A stretch of 64,000 bases of DNA. Origin: Chara braunii (lineage: Eukaryota > Streptophyta > Charophyceae > Charales > Characeae). Both the position numbers and the translations under genes were made by a program. Shown in pieces: positions 54,124 to 64,000 of the stretch. The notes under the pieces are model-generated. The model was not told the DNA's origin and did no database searches. It worked only from the letters and a program-made list of their open reading frames with translations. The stretch's first letter is position 1, and the number at the start of each line of letters is the position of its first letter. Where the stretch lies: positions 1,272,857 through 1,336,856 of the forward strand of contig BFEA01000013.1 of NCBI GenBank assembly GCA_003427395.1, read 5' to 3'.

Positions 54124-55317
54124 AAGCTACAGCACTGTGCACAATCTGCACTAGGTCACACTCAATGCCTACCGCAGCGTAGTGCACAGACCGATTTAAA
54201 ATAAAATAAAATAATTAATCGGTGGCTATGTCAGAGTCTACACCTTTGGGTCCAAGAGGTAAGTCCAGATTCCTACAAACGAATCTATTTGTACCTAATG
54301 ATGTCTGATGTCTGTCAGATGTCAATGTTGTACATCTTAACTAATCAAAATAAAAATAGAATCATTTGTGGGACTATTGACAGAGTGGAATTTTTCCGAA
54401 CTTATCACCTGGAATCTACCCCTCCCTCAGTTCTTCCTGATTGTCGCTTGACGTCAGGGTTCCTGAGCGATCCAGATAGTGTGTGTCTAAAGGTGTGCAC
54501 ACGGCCCACCCCTGTGCCCCGTGTCTATGCTGGGCTGGCCAGCCCTGCACAATGTTTACCCTCGCGTGCAGCAAGCCTTACACCGACCGATTGGCTGATC
54601 AAGAGGCGTTTAAGGACGGCCCCCGAAGTCCTTAGGAACTATTTAACGTCGCAGGCAGGACGATGATCATAGCCAATGGAAGGTAACCCCGTTGGTGCTT
54701 ATTTATAGACGCCCGGTACTCGTCTCCCCTGTAGGGCTGGCCTGAGCGCAGCAGGCAAACAAAGGACAAAGCCACAAAACATGCGTGCTCTCCTCCCAGT
54801 GGGTTGGCATGGTGACCGTGACCCAGTGCTTCATCCAGGGCCCTTCAGATAGCTCCGCCCTCTCCTTCCAGATCCTCCACGTGAACAATGCCGACTCTCA
54901 ATGTTGCGCACTCGACTCCTCACATGAGAGGACTCTCAAGACAGAACACACATCCTCACGGTAAGAAGTGTTGAAGAGGGTAGATAAGGTTAAGAGCAAC
55001 GTACCTCAAAATAGCTGCCCCCAACCACGTATGTTCTCACCCGATGCCTGATGCCGATTGTGATGACCAATCGCTGCTTCGACACAACCAACATTATCCC
55101 GCCGTTCCACCTCAGCATCAATCGCACATCAGTTCTCATCACACTGCGAACACCCAATAATCACCACGTAGCCTTCCTGGCGATACCCCTCTTCACCTGG
55201 GTCGCTTGCTTGACTTCGCCCTCCTCACTACACACTCCCTACGACCGCTCGCCCAACAGACCGCATGCATGTACCGCATAGGCAGAAGACAAGCGCCAGA
55301 TTAGCGCAATGTACCAC
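54124..55317 (-). other. Element I leader (non-coding)
   Basis: Between primer site and gag on the minus strand. It shares blocks with the D1 leader. Contains a (AAAAT)n-like stretch near 54198-54215. No coding signal. Confidence 0.6.
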
Positions 55318-55333
55318 AGCTCCAATACCAAAT
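55318..55333 (-). other. Element I primer-binding site
   Basis: Minus strand: LTR end TTGCA, one A, then TTTGGTATTGGAGCTG. One transition away from the D1 site. Confidence 0.75.
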
Positions 55334-56249
55334 TGCAAGGAAAATGAGCGATAGCGAATTCCAGAAACCAAGCAGCATCATACACATGAAACCAGATAGT
55401 CGTGATCTCTAACCAAAGCAGAATTGCAACTCGAGTTCCACCGAATAAGAGCACAGCAAAAGCTCACAAGTGACAATGTTGGAATAGTCTCATCATCATC
55501 AACAAAGAACCAATGTCGAGATCTTATCTGGCGCTCAGCGCCCAGACTACTAATGGCAGATCCTATCTAGCCTATCTACAATGTTGCTAGTGATGTCAAC
55601 AGCTCCCCTAAGTACGAGCAGACCTCGGCCAATGTCTTTCGCCTCAAGCACCAGGTATGTCTCTCGCATCACTGACAACCTCAATTCCCCCACTCACAGA
55701 TGCCACATGCACCCAAGGACCACCATGCTCCCCATCTAGCATAATGCAGGGCAGCTCGGCTATGGCTGCCTGCTCTTCATGCTCAGCCGTGAGCGCATGG
55801 GCTCTGGCCAGCGAATAGCGCAGCATGCAGCCAGTGCCCGAATGCCAAATGCGAGGGCAGGCACTTTCCTAAATGGAAGTGGCCTGCCTGCTGCGTGTGG
55901 CCTGGCTGCACTGGGCCCCTGCCCAAAAGCTTCCATAAGGCCCCGGGAGGCTGAGCCCCTGTCCAAACGAATCAGGTCCAGGGCCTGTGACGGTTGCCTG
56001 TGTCAACTGCCCGCAGCCTGTGTTCAGCCCATGATGTGCATCTGGCCCAGGTCCTGCCTTGGTTACATACAAAAAGGCAGCCAGGGCCTGGGCGCTCTCA
56101 ACTGGCGCTGCACAACTGCCTGAATTTCCCTAGATGCGTGGTAGCCGAAAAATAGGCCTCTTGGCCTTGGTCGGGCCTGCCTTCACTTAGTGCGGCCGAC
56201 AGTGCTGCTTACAGGGCCAAAAAGGGGCTCGTCGGGGCCTTATGCCTCA
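55334..56249 (-). repeat. Element I 5' LTR (~916 bp), shared border with J
   Basis: Minus strand TGAGGCATAAGGCC (56249) to CCTTGCA (55334). Same blocks as 47585-48499, including GGAAAATGAGCGATAGCG and the long GGCC-rich part. On its upstream side it abuts integrase of element J in mid-domain. Confidence 0.85.
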
Positions 56250-57975
56250 GATTCTATCATTACCGCCTGTGCTCTATGCATCTGCTCTACCGCCTGCTGC
56301 ATCAGTTGTTCACATCGATAGGCGAATTCCAGTGTTCCAGGTGAAGAAGTTGGCTGGTTCTCGGGTAGTAAAAAGTCTAGGGGCAGTCTAGGTTTGAAAG
56401 TCAGTAGCGGACTATTAGGGCTCACCCCGGTTGCGTTGTGCACAGCGTTGTTGTACAGGCTGGCGATGAGAGCAAGTTTATCATCCCAGTCCACCTCATT
56501 GGGCTTGATGTAGTGCCTCAGCAGCTGTTGTACAGCGTGGTTCAGCTGCTCTGCTTGCCCGTTTGCCTCTGGGTGGTTCTCGGAGGTCATTTGCAGCTGT
56601 GTGCCCTGTTCTGCAGCTGCAGCCTTCCACAATTGGCTTGTGAATCAGACATCCCGGTCGCTCACAATAGACTTCGGTAGCCGAAAGTCTCGGACCCAGT
56701 TCTCCTTGAACAGCCTAATGACGTACTCGGTCTTTGCTGTTTCAGGCATTGCAATTAATCTAGCGTACTTACTAAACCTATCCACAATGACAAAGATGTG
56801 TCTCATTCCACTCTTGCTGGTGACCAGCGCGTCCATGAAGTCCATGGACAGGCTCTCACCGGGCATTGCCGAAATCGGAAGGGGCTTGAGAAGCCCAAGA
56901 GGGGCCTGTGTACGTGGCTTGTCCCTCTGACACACTTGACAAGTTTCCATGTACAGCTTGGCATCTCTCATTATTGTGGGCCACCAGAACTGATGCAGCT
57001 AATTGGCAGCAGTCTTCTTACAGCCAAAATGTTATGTGGCATCATAACACTTGCCTAAAAATAAACTACGCAAAGACTCCCGCTTAGGCACACACAAACG
57101 TTTATTCCTGGCCTTCACAAGGAACAGAAGTCACTTTGTCCTTCGCCTTGGGTCTACGTATGATCTCAACTATAAACGGATCCTCGCGATAGGCTTCCAC
57201 CAAAGAGCGGGTAACATTATCCGCAAGCCCAAACTCAGTGATCAGCGCACCAAGGAAGTCTGGCCTACGCGACAACGCATCAGCAACTTTGTTGTACTCT
57301 CCTTTGATGTACTGGGGTTCGAAGTCATACTGATCAATGACTTCAATCCAGCGCTTCAGCGCATCAGAGAGTACAGGCTGGGTTCTCATCCACTTCAGGG
57401 TCTGACGATCACGATCAGTCCTGACGTAGAAGAACCTCCTAAGGAGGTAGTGCCTCCAGTGGGTTAGGGCTTGCTTTGTAGATTGCATAGAGCTCCTTCT
57501 CATAGGTGGACTTGGCCAACTTCTGAGAGGGCATCTTTTTGGACATGTACTCAACAGGCCTAAACTTTGGCCCCTCCTGCTGCACAAGCACGGCGCCTAT
57601 GCCATATTGGCTGCCATCCGTGGTGACTATAAACGGCTTGTCGGGATCAGGAAGTTTCGAGACCTCATGGTGTGTCAGAGCATGCTTCAGATGTATGAAA
57701 GCAGCCTCACACCTGTCTGTCCACTCCCATGGGGTGTCAAGGCGTGTCAGGTCCGTCAAAGGTGCTCCACTATGCTATAGTTCTTCACAAAGTTGCAGTA
57801 GTAGCCGGTCCCTAAGGACCTCATCTCAGTCACAGACTGAGGACGCGGCCAGTCACGAATGCTGGCCACCTTTACGTGATCGGGCGCGGCTAGTCACGAA
57901 CCGCTGGCCACCTTCACGTGATCGGGCTTCAATCCCTCCGCGGAAATCTCATGACCCAGATACAAGATCCGGGTG
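56250..57975 (-). pseudogene. pol: Element J pol fragment (D family), cut at both ends
   Basis: Minus strand from 57975: RT end (LYLGHEISAEGLKPD) with a 41/42-bp tandem duplication (57844-57926) that breaks the frame, then RNase H (PFIVTTDGSQYGIGAVL, YEKELYAIYKA, YNKVADALSRRPDF), integrase zinc region (METCQVCQRDKPRT) and core (VIVDRFSKYARL, SIVSDRDV, HPEANGQAEQLNHAVQ). It stops within the post-core at AQAVMIES, where the LTR of element I begins. It begins at 57975, where F' sequence starts. Very similar to I but with an unbroken stretch at 56240-56632. Confidence 0.85.
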
Positions 57976-58560
57976 TGACGTGATGATACAAGTTGGTAAA
58001 GTCAAGGTTCGTCCGTATTTTTACGTTCTACCAAGAGTCAAGCATGCCGTGTTATTGGGCAGAGCCTTCTTGTGTCAATCCGAATCCATCATCTTTAACA
58101 AGCATGATGGCACCATGATCGTGATATTGTGTGACAGTGTATGTGGATACTATGAGGTGATGAAGTGTGAGAATACAGGGCCGACCAATTCGAGGAACAG
58201 ACTCAATCCGGATTCCTACTCTTTTTCAGAATCGGAAAGGCTCTGAAGGGAAAAATAGTCTTTTGGAGAAGAAAACGATCTGCAGGAATTTTCTCTTGCA
58301 CTGCCCAACATGTCTCAAGCCAGTGAGTTCGTTGCGACAGACTTGTCTGTGGACCCTAATTTGGTCCAGACACTGACGGGGATTGTGGCAGAGGAAGGTG
58401 GGACTGGTAAAATGTATCTTTCCTATCGACCCGACACTTTCGCTGAAGGTGATGCATTGGCGGCACGGGCGACCAAGCAGGGGCCTTTTTTAGAGGAAGG
58501 CGACTTAGTGTCGGATCGAAACGTAAGCATAAGAGAGTAGCCGAGAAAGCTCGGCTAGTA
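57976..58560 (+). pseudogene. F' protease C-terminal part and linker
   Basis: The frame begins VMIQVGKVKVRPYFYVLPRV and continues AVLLGRAFLCQSESIIF, the closing strand of a retropepsin-like fold (LLGRAFL corresponds to ILGMPWL). The catalytic Asp would lie upstream and is absent. A linker at 58310-58540 (MSQASEFVATDLSVDPNLVQ) leads towards RT. Confidence 0.6.
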
Positions 58561-58736
58561 TCCGTCTTGATCACCCAGGAGGAATAAGTTTATTATAAGG
58601 AAGAAAGAGAATGGATCAAGACGAGGAAAGAGAAGAGTGTAAATGCGCCATGTCGATTGACAGAGGAGAGGATTGAGGAGATGATCATTGGTCAGGAGGG
58701 GTTCCTTGCTGAGAAGGAGATGTACTTGTCAGCCTC

Positions 58737-59746
58737 ATGAAAAACGCTCATTTAGTGTATGCCTTCGATGATGATAAGAGGAGGAGGCTTGATGTTGACA
58801 TGATCCCAATGATCAAAATTTATGCAGTACCTCATGAGCCATGGAACATACGAGGTCCGCGTTATCCGAACCCGGATGATCACCGTAAGTTGATTGAGCA
58901 CTTGGACGACAAAATTCGGACAAGGTTTGCGGATTATTCGTATGGACCATATGCGTCCCCTTGGTTCTGTTTCGTCAAGTCAAGCGGCGTATTGCGATGG
59001 GTGGAAGACTTGCAGAGGTTAAACGCTATGACGGTCTGTGACGCACGTGGACTTCCGCATGCTTATTAACTGTTTGAGTCGTGTGCAGGTTGACCTATCA
59101 TCACTCTTATTGACTTGTATTCTGGATATGATCAATTCCTTTTGTATACGGCAGACAGGCTGATGATGACCATGCATACGCCAAGGGGATTAATCCATAT
59201 GTGCGCGGCGCCTCAAGGATGGACGAATGCCGTAGCAATTGTTTAGAGATATATGATGAGGGCCATGCAACCGCTTTGTTCGAACCTGACACCACCTTAT
59301 ATCGATGATTTGGCCATCCTTGGACCGCGTGAAAAGGATGAAACGGAGGTGTTGCCAGTCGTTTGAAAGTTTGTTTGCAACACATTCGCAACACAGAGGT
59401 GGTCCTGTGCAAATTAAGGGAGTACAACCTCACGACAAGCAGCGTTAAATCGCGACATTGTATGCTTGAGGCGACTATTTGGAGATTTTTATATGATGAG
59501 AAGGGTCGTCGATCAGGTTCCAAAAAGACAAACAAGATTTTGGAATGGCCGACTCCGTTCAAGTCCATTACCGATGTGCAGAGTTTCTTGGGAACTTGTG
59601 GATTCTGGCACATCTTCATTCGTAAGTTTTTGCAAGGGTGGAACACCTTCGGAAGTTGGTGCGTAAAAATCAGGAATGGGAATGGAGCCCGTAGCAGCAG
59701 GCGGCTGTTGACGATATCAAAGCACAATTTTAGGAAGGTGGATTGA
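58737..59746 (+). pseudogene. F' reverse transcriptase
   Basis: RT start with PRYPNPDDHRKLIEHLDDKI, YGPYASPWFCFVKSSGVLRW and LQRLNAMTVCDARGLPHAY (58737-59069). Fingers and palm continue in other frames (LIDLYSGYDQFLL near 59108, TPRGLIHMCAAPQGWTNAVA near 59180) and the catalytic loop PPYIDDLAILGP is intact near 59292. The connection part has ILEWPTPFKSITDVQSFLGT (59539). At least four frame changes or stops. Confidence 0.8.
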
Positions 59747-60361
59747 TCCTGGGAGTTTCGTGCTTTGACAATGATTCGAATCGGCCCTCTATAATTAAGA
59801 CAGATGCAGACCCCACAACTTTGGGTGAAGTTCTCATCCAAAAAGATGGAGAAGGTCGAGAACGGCCATCGAGATTCGAGAGTCGAACGCTGAATGCGGT
59901 AGAGCGGAATTATTCCCAATTTAAAAAGGAAACTCTTGCAGTGCTTCATTGCTTCAAGATCTCTCGAAATCACGTGTTTGGAAGGCAATTCGTCTTGGGG
60001 GTTGATCCGACTGCTTTGGAGCGGAATCATTCCCAATTTAAAAAGGAAACTCTTGCAGTGCTTCATTGCTTTCAGGATCTCTCGAAATCACGTGTTTGGA
60101 AGGCGATTCGTCTTGCGGGTTAATCCGACTGCTTTGGCACAGTCACTGAAAAATTATTCTCCTTCAGAACCAACGATCGCTCGATGGTTGATTTATATTT
60201 GGATGCTCGATTTTGAAATCGAACGTATTGCGGGAACTCAAAATCGAGCAGATGGGTTGAGTCGAATTGAATGGGATTCTTTCAAAGATCAGGCAGAAGA
60301 CTTAAATCCTGTGGATGGATTTCTAGAGAAGGACAAGCAACAACTAAGTATTAATATTTGA
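59743..60361 (+). pseudogene. F' RNase H with a 117-bp duplication
   Basis: RNase H motifs IIKTDADPTTLGEVLIQKD (first catalytic D region), ERNYSQFKKETLAVLHCF, FVLGVDPTAL and later IERIAGTQNRADGLSRIEW. The middle part is present twice (59902-60018 and 60019-60135, 117 bp), in frame until the second unit shifts. The end is followed by the acidic spacer. Confidence 0.8.
59902..60135 (+). repeat. 117-bp tandem duplication in F' RNase H
   Basis: Units begin GAGCGGAATYATTCCCAATT at 59902 and 60019, with few differences. Confidence 0.9.
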
Positions 60362-60835
60362 GAATACATTACTAACCCTCCGTCCCGATCTGGAAAGTCT
60401 ATCCGGAGTTCGCCGAGTTTTTATCAAGGACGTTCAGAAATTGTGTTGAGAGAACCCTTCATTGAAGAAGACTCTTGGGGCGAACTATCGGTTGAACAAA
60501 TGATGAAGTTAACTCCGTCTGACCTAGTTCGACTTTTGGAAGAGCCTCTCACGATTGAAGGAGGACATGAGCAGGGCGAAGAAGTCCTCAAAATCTCTGG
60601 AGGGATGACATTTCTTGTTAATTCCTTGATCCATGAAGATCACTGCAGAGTATTGTTTGAAGAGGGAGAAGGCAATGGGGTCAAGGAAACTTTCCGTGAG
60701 GAAGAGTATTATGGGATTTGTAAAAAGATTGGGTTTTGGTCGCATGGGGATATGGGAGAAGATGAAGTAGAGCCAGAAATACGGGAAAAAGCGAAAGACT
60801 TTGTCATCCGACATGGGTATTTTTCAAAAAGTTAG
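60362..60835 (+). pseudogene. F' acidic spacer between RNase H and integrase
   Basis: One open stretch from 60443 (130 codons) with a high share of E and D (EEDSWGELSVEQMMKL, REKAKDFVIRHGYF). No known domain recognised. Element F has an acid-rich stretch of similar length in the same place (22746-23100), so it appears to belong to the lineage rather than being an insertion. It may be an extended integrase N-terminal extension; its role is unknown. Confidence 0.6.
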
Positions 60836-60843
60836 ATGATGGT

Positions 60844-61023
60844 ATGCCTAAAAGAGTTGTATGTGGAATTCCCAGACAGTTGGATGTAATTGCTGCTTTA
60901 CATGATGGAGTGGCAGGTGGACATCGATCTGCACGAGTTACGTTAAAAAAAAATCAGCATCGCTACTTTTGGGATCGAATGGGTAAGATGGTGGCGGACT
61001 TTTGTAACTCGCACGTACCTTGC
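60844..61023 (+). pseudogene. F' integrase zinc-binding domain, interrupted
   Basis: PKRVVCGIPRQLDVIAALH, then GGH (the His pair of the HHCC finger), and FCNSHVPC; element F has CKSCMLC here. Immediately after the Cys the sequence passes into a ~296-bp insertion; the expected continuation (CQKR-like) starts at 61320. Confidence 0.75.
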
Positions 61024-61319
61024 TAGAACCTTTGTAGCATCGTGTTCGGGTTCGGTGACCAAACCCGAACGTTCGTGACGGACCGCGAACGATCGCCCAT
61101 GGGGGGGGAGGGAAATAAATTCTCATAAAAATTCGGAAAAAATATATGTTATGTAAAATAATAAAACAAACAACTTTTGCCTTGGGGGTATTCTCAAATT
61201 CGTAACCAAACTCGAGTTAAAAATCAAAACCGATCGAACACATTCGGGGGCGTTCGGCCGAACACCCGAACATGTTCGGACGTAGAAAAGCTTTGAACGT
61301 GTTCGGTGTGCTACACAGC
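61024..61319. mobile_element. ~296-bp insertion in F' integrase, MITE-like
   Basis: AT-rich core with CGAAC/GTTCG-rich ends. TGTAGCA at 61033 and its complement TGCTACA at 61309-61315 could be short terminal inverted repeats; GTGTTCGG and CCGAACAC follow on the two sides. The core (ACAACTTTTGCCTTGGG, CAAATTCGTAACC) occurs again at 47325-47400 and 47497-47575. No coding frame. No target duplication could be fixed. Probably a short non-autonomous element. Confidence 0.6.
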
Positions 61320-62220
61320 CAGAAACGTTTGAATCTCCGGTACACTGAGCCACTTAATCCATAATACGTGGTTGAGCCAGGTGCAGTTGTACACCTCGAT
61401 TTGGTGGTTATGCCGCTTGGACTTAATGGGTATAGATATATTTTTGATGCAAGAGACAATCTTACCGGGTTTGTTGATGGACGTGCAATCCGAGAACGAA
61501 CCGGGACGATTTTGGCAGAATGTATCGAGGAGTTTTTTCTTCGGTATCCATTTGTTCAAGAATTTGTGATGGATCGGGGTGGTGAATTTCGAGCAGAAGA
61601 GGTTCAAGCTTTTATGAAGAGAGTGAGCTCTAGTTATACTACTAGAGCACACCCCCAGGCTAACGCTCCTGTCGAACGTGGGCATGCCACCTTGACTAAT
61701 TTGTTAGCCAAATGGTGTGCAGACAAGCCATCGAGATGACCCGATTATTTTAGGGCTGCCATGTTCGTTGAGAATATAACTGTAAAACGTACTACTGGGT
61801 ATGCTCCTATTACGTTGTGGTTTGGTCGACATGTTATGTTTCCAATCGAGAGCTTCTTCAGTACATGGCAAAAACAAGATATGAAATCCATAGTTTCTAC
61901 AGAAGAATTGCTCGACCTTAGAGCCGGGCAAATAAAGGCTACTGAGGAAAGAGTTGTAGAGGTTGTTGCTTCAACTGCAGATAGCAGACGGGCAGACAAA
62001 ATTAGATGGGATAAGCAGCCCGAGTTAGAAAGGAATCATTGGAAGTCTGTGATATTGTTCTCCTCTATGACTCTTCTCTCGAAAAGTTGTGGTCGAGGAA
62101 GTTAGATAATCGATGGATGGGACCTTATCATTAAAAAAACAGAGCATGAAACATACGAGATTGAGGAGATGGATGAAGCACGTGGACGAATTGGGTTTCA
62201 GGCTCACGCTTGAAGAAATT
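61320..62220 (+). pseudogene. F' integrase core and C-terminal part
   Basis: From 61320 QKRLNLRYTEPLNP (one stop), then VEPGAVVHLDLVVMPLG (first catalytic D), FVMDRGGEFRAEEVQAF (second D), HPQANAPVERGHATL (E as third catalytic residue), all in one frame up to TGA at 61737. Then FVENITVKRTTGYAPITLWF and a Lys/Arg-rich helical part, with frame changes near 62100 and a tail up to about 62215. The core is open for 123 codons and retains all three catalytic acidic residues. Confidence 0.85.
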
Positions 62221-62544
62221 TGTTCATAGGGGTTGAAGAAAAACGCATGTAATTTTATGGGTTCTATGATTGTGTCTTACTTTTTCTAACAGACATTGAT
62301 GCCATTGCCTAACTTGATTTTATGATAGATATTTGGAAAATATATTTTCCACAATGGATTAGAACATAGTGACTTGTGGTGTATAATTTGGTGAAGTCAT
62401 TTTATTCATTATTTTTGGTTCTTGGATAAGATAATTGATGTGTATAATAAAATTTTGTAAAAATTTTGTAAAAATGATTCTTTAGGCATACATTTTCTTC
62501 TCACTCTTTTTTTGAATGTGTCTTGCTTATGAAGGATTGATCAT

Positions 62545-62696
62545 AAAAAGGTATAAAATTCAGAACATGTGACTTTTAAAGTTGCAATTTACTGTGTATG
62601 GATTGCCATTGCCTAACTTGTATAACAAAGTTGCAATTTATTGTGTATGGATTATGAAGTAAAAAGGTATAAAATTCAGAACATGTGACTTTTAAA
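62545..62696. repeat. 36-bp perfect direct repeat
   Basis: A 36-base segment starting AAAAAGGTATAAAATTCAG occurs at 62545-62580 and 62661-62696. Between them is a second, shorter pair starting GTTGCAATTTA (62581 and 62630). Confidence 0.9.
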
Positions 62697-63514
62697 ACCA
62701 TATGTATTCGTTTGTAAAGGCGCATGGTCTGATAGGTGCTAAATTTTTATATATAACGCCTAGTCTTAAATGTGTCTTTATAATCCCGAAAAATGTGAGC
62801 CTTGTAGGTGGTAGTGAGGCTCGTGCCGGAACTTTGTTCCTGGTCCATAACGAGATGATGTCATTTTCCTTGCAAAAGGGGATGGCTGCACTATCATTGA
62901 ATAGGAGGAAGGTATTGCGATTTTGTTGAGACTCCGCTTATGGTGGGGAGCGATTGCTGCTTATCACGAAGGAAGGATTGGTCGCCTAACTTTGTGCCAA
63001 GTAGGGTCACTATGTCCTTATGATCCTTGTCTAACCAACTTGGACTGTATGAATAGGGTTCTCTCGCCCTATAGATGTAGGATTAACAGAGTTGTGATAC
63101 TGAAATCGGAGGGAATGTGGCGAGGCTCGAATCTAAAGCGAGGCTTGATGTCGAGATGTTATCCCTTGAGAAGGATTACACCACTTCTCGACGCAGTCAC
63201 ATAATATTCAAGGATATTAAGACATAAGAATTCTAGGTGTTTGTAAAATTGCGCAATCGGAATGGGTTTCAAGACTCAGGTAAAGGAATTAAATAAATGG
63301 TTTTCTCATGTTGAATGGATAGTTTAGACTATGTCTGAGCGACTTACAGAGGTTGGATCGTATGGATACCTGTCAGGGGTTATTCCTGGCTCATTCTAGC
63401 AGTTAGCTAAAGGTTAATGCGGGTCTTCCAAAAAGGATAATGGAAGACTCGGGGCCTTTTACTATTATCTTCCCCAACAACCGTTACTGTAGTATATTAT
63501 GAGTGTCCTTGTGT

Positions 63515-63625
63515 TACGTGGGAGGCCCAGGTTAGATTCCTGGCAATACGTAAATGTGTTGAAGTGTCGCGAATGCATCCCCATGAACATGAGAGACCCG
63601 GGTTAAAATCCCGACAATGATGGTT
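63515..63625 (+). other. Two tRNA T-arm-like motifs
   Basis: GAGGCCCAGGTTAGATTCC (about 63522) and GAGACCCGGGTTAAAATCC (about 63592) each form a five-base-pair stem with a seven-base loop close to the B-box GGTTCGANTCC, 70 bases apart. No convincing acceptor stem or anticodon arm was found. Perhaps tRNA pseudogenes or tRNA-derived SINE remnants. Confidence 0.25.
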
Positions 63626-64000
63626 GTTTGTCCAAATGATTTAAATTGTGAGTTCCAACTAAATGAATTTTGTTGACATTGGCTGGAAAATCCAGCACCA
63701 TTCAAGAGATTGTGTTTTTTTTATTACCGATAGAATAATGTCGGAACCATTAAAACAAAGTCCTTTGAATTTTAGGCTTCCAGGGGTTGAATCTGGACCT
63801 GAGTTTCAATTTTAGGCTTACAAGGGGCTGAATCTGGTACCAATCCGATGAGTGCAGAATGAATGTTAATTTTAGCTTCGAGGGCATAACTCGCTTTATT
63901 GATAAGGAGTCCGTTTTTTCGGATATCCACTTGTTAAATATCTCTAACTTTATTGGGGTCAGAAGATACTAAACGAAGTATTTGTAAAATTTTATGTAGA

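Larger units (their letters stand above)
47585..56249 (-). mobile_element. Element I: near full-length minus-strand D-family retrotransposon
   Basis: On the minus strand: 5' LTR 56249-55334, primer site, leader, gag, zinc knuckle, protease, RT, RNase H, integrase, polypurine tract, 3' LTR 48499-47585. The gene order and proteins match D1. The two LTRs are about 915 bp and similar throughout. Many frameshifts, and deletions over the RT catalytic loop and the integrase zinc finger, so it is inactive. A sequencing-adapter artefact lies in gag. Confidence 0.85.
57976..62220 (+). mobile_element. F': decayed plus-strand Ty3/Gypsy element of the F lineage
   Basis: Protease end, linker, RT, RNase H, acidic spacer and integrase in the correct order on the plus strand, with many stops and frameshifts. 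No gag or LTR can be identified: the left side abuts J at 57975; to the right AT-rich DNA follows. The same lineage is at 22690-24370. The YIDD motif and the spacer separate it from the other families here. Confidence 0.75.
62221..64000. other. AT-rich, non-coding right end
   Basis: No gene is recognised. Contains direct repeats (62545-62696; 63768-63850, period about 40). Part could be the F' LTR, but no second copy is in the window. Confidence 0.5.

Noticed and set aside
59107-60066. 319-codon minus-strand frame
   Set aside because: Lies opposite RT and RNase H of F'; it is the reverse shadow, extended by the 117-bp duplication.
63515-63625. tRNA genes suggested by two T-arm-like motifs
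   Set aside because: No acceptor stem, D-arm or anticodon arm could be paired; the loop deviates from TTCRANN. Listed only as a low-confidence motif.
1-64000. CRISPR array or prokaryotic system
   Set aside because: The direct repeats found are tandem, without unique spacers of constant length; the content is eukaryotic retroelements.

Overview
The window is nuclear DNA of a eukaryote, most likely a green plant or streptophyte alga; a Chara-like alga is my guess, not something the sequence proves. The reasons are: almost everything recognisable is Ty3/Gypsy LTR retrotransposon; several elements carry a primer-binding site resembling the initiator-Met tRNA site of plant elements (core TTGGTATCGG); and one 63-base exon near the left end, with canonical splice sites, encodes a peptide typical of the kinesin-4 (KIF4/FRA1) stalk. 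The window may be largely intronic or intergenic. No complete host gene is visible.

Layout. 1-2999: G-rich and short tandem repeats plus the kinesin-4-like exon (1323-1385). 3000-19230: old minus-strand element E, split by a ~14 kb plus-strand element G1 (3476-17440) with LTRs TGTTACATG...CATGTAACA and a 4-bp target duplication. G1's leader holds a minus-strand element A (~4870-10490). G1's RT-RNaseH-integrase half and the start of its 3' LTR are inverted relative to its gag-protease half. 19231-22690: unassigned DNA with an interspersed 24-base motif. 22690-26500: decayed plus-strand element F and repeats. 27713-38561: minus-strand element K (family A), split by plus-strand element D1 (28382-36631). 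38658-41470: GC-rich block, a leftover sequencing adapter, an assembly gap, a long GAA-rich block and a perfect 21-bp inverted repeat. 41614-42730: solo LTR of the D family. 42731-47584: candidate exon, tandem repeats, a (GA)n tract and AT-rich DNA. 47585-57975: minus-strand elements I and J of the D family, apparently sharing one LTR. 57976-62220: plus-strand element F', same lineage as F, interrupted by a ~0.3 kb insertion. 62220-64000: AT-rich DNA with small direct repeats.

The genes are parts of retroelement gag-pol machinery (capsid/nucleocapsid, aspartic protease, reverse transcriptase, RNase H, integrase with a chromodomain-like tail). No copy looks fully competent. Element A preserves a textbook -1 frameshift signal (A AAA AAC then TAG) between gag and pol. 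D1 has one pol frame broken only by transition-type stops, a 77-bp duplication and a mutated catalytic RT residue, but keeps a long intact integrase. Two fragments matching the Nextera transposase end sequence show that at least two junctions are assembly artefacts.
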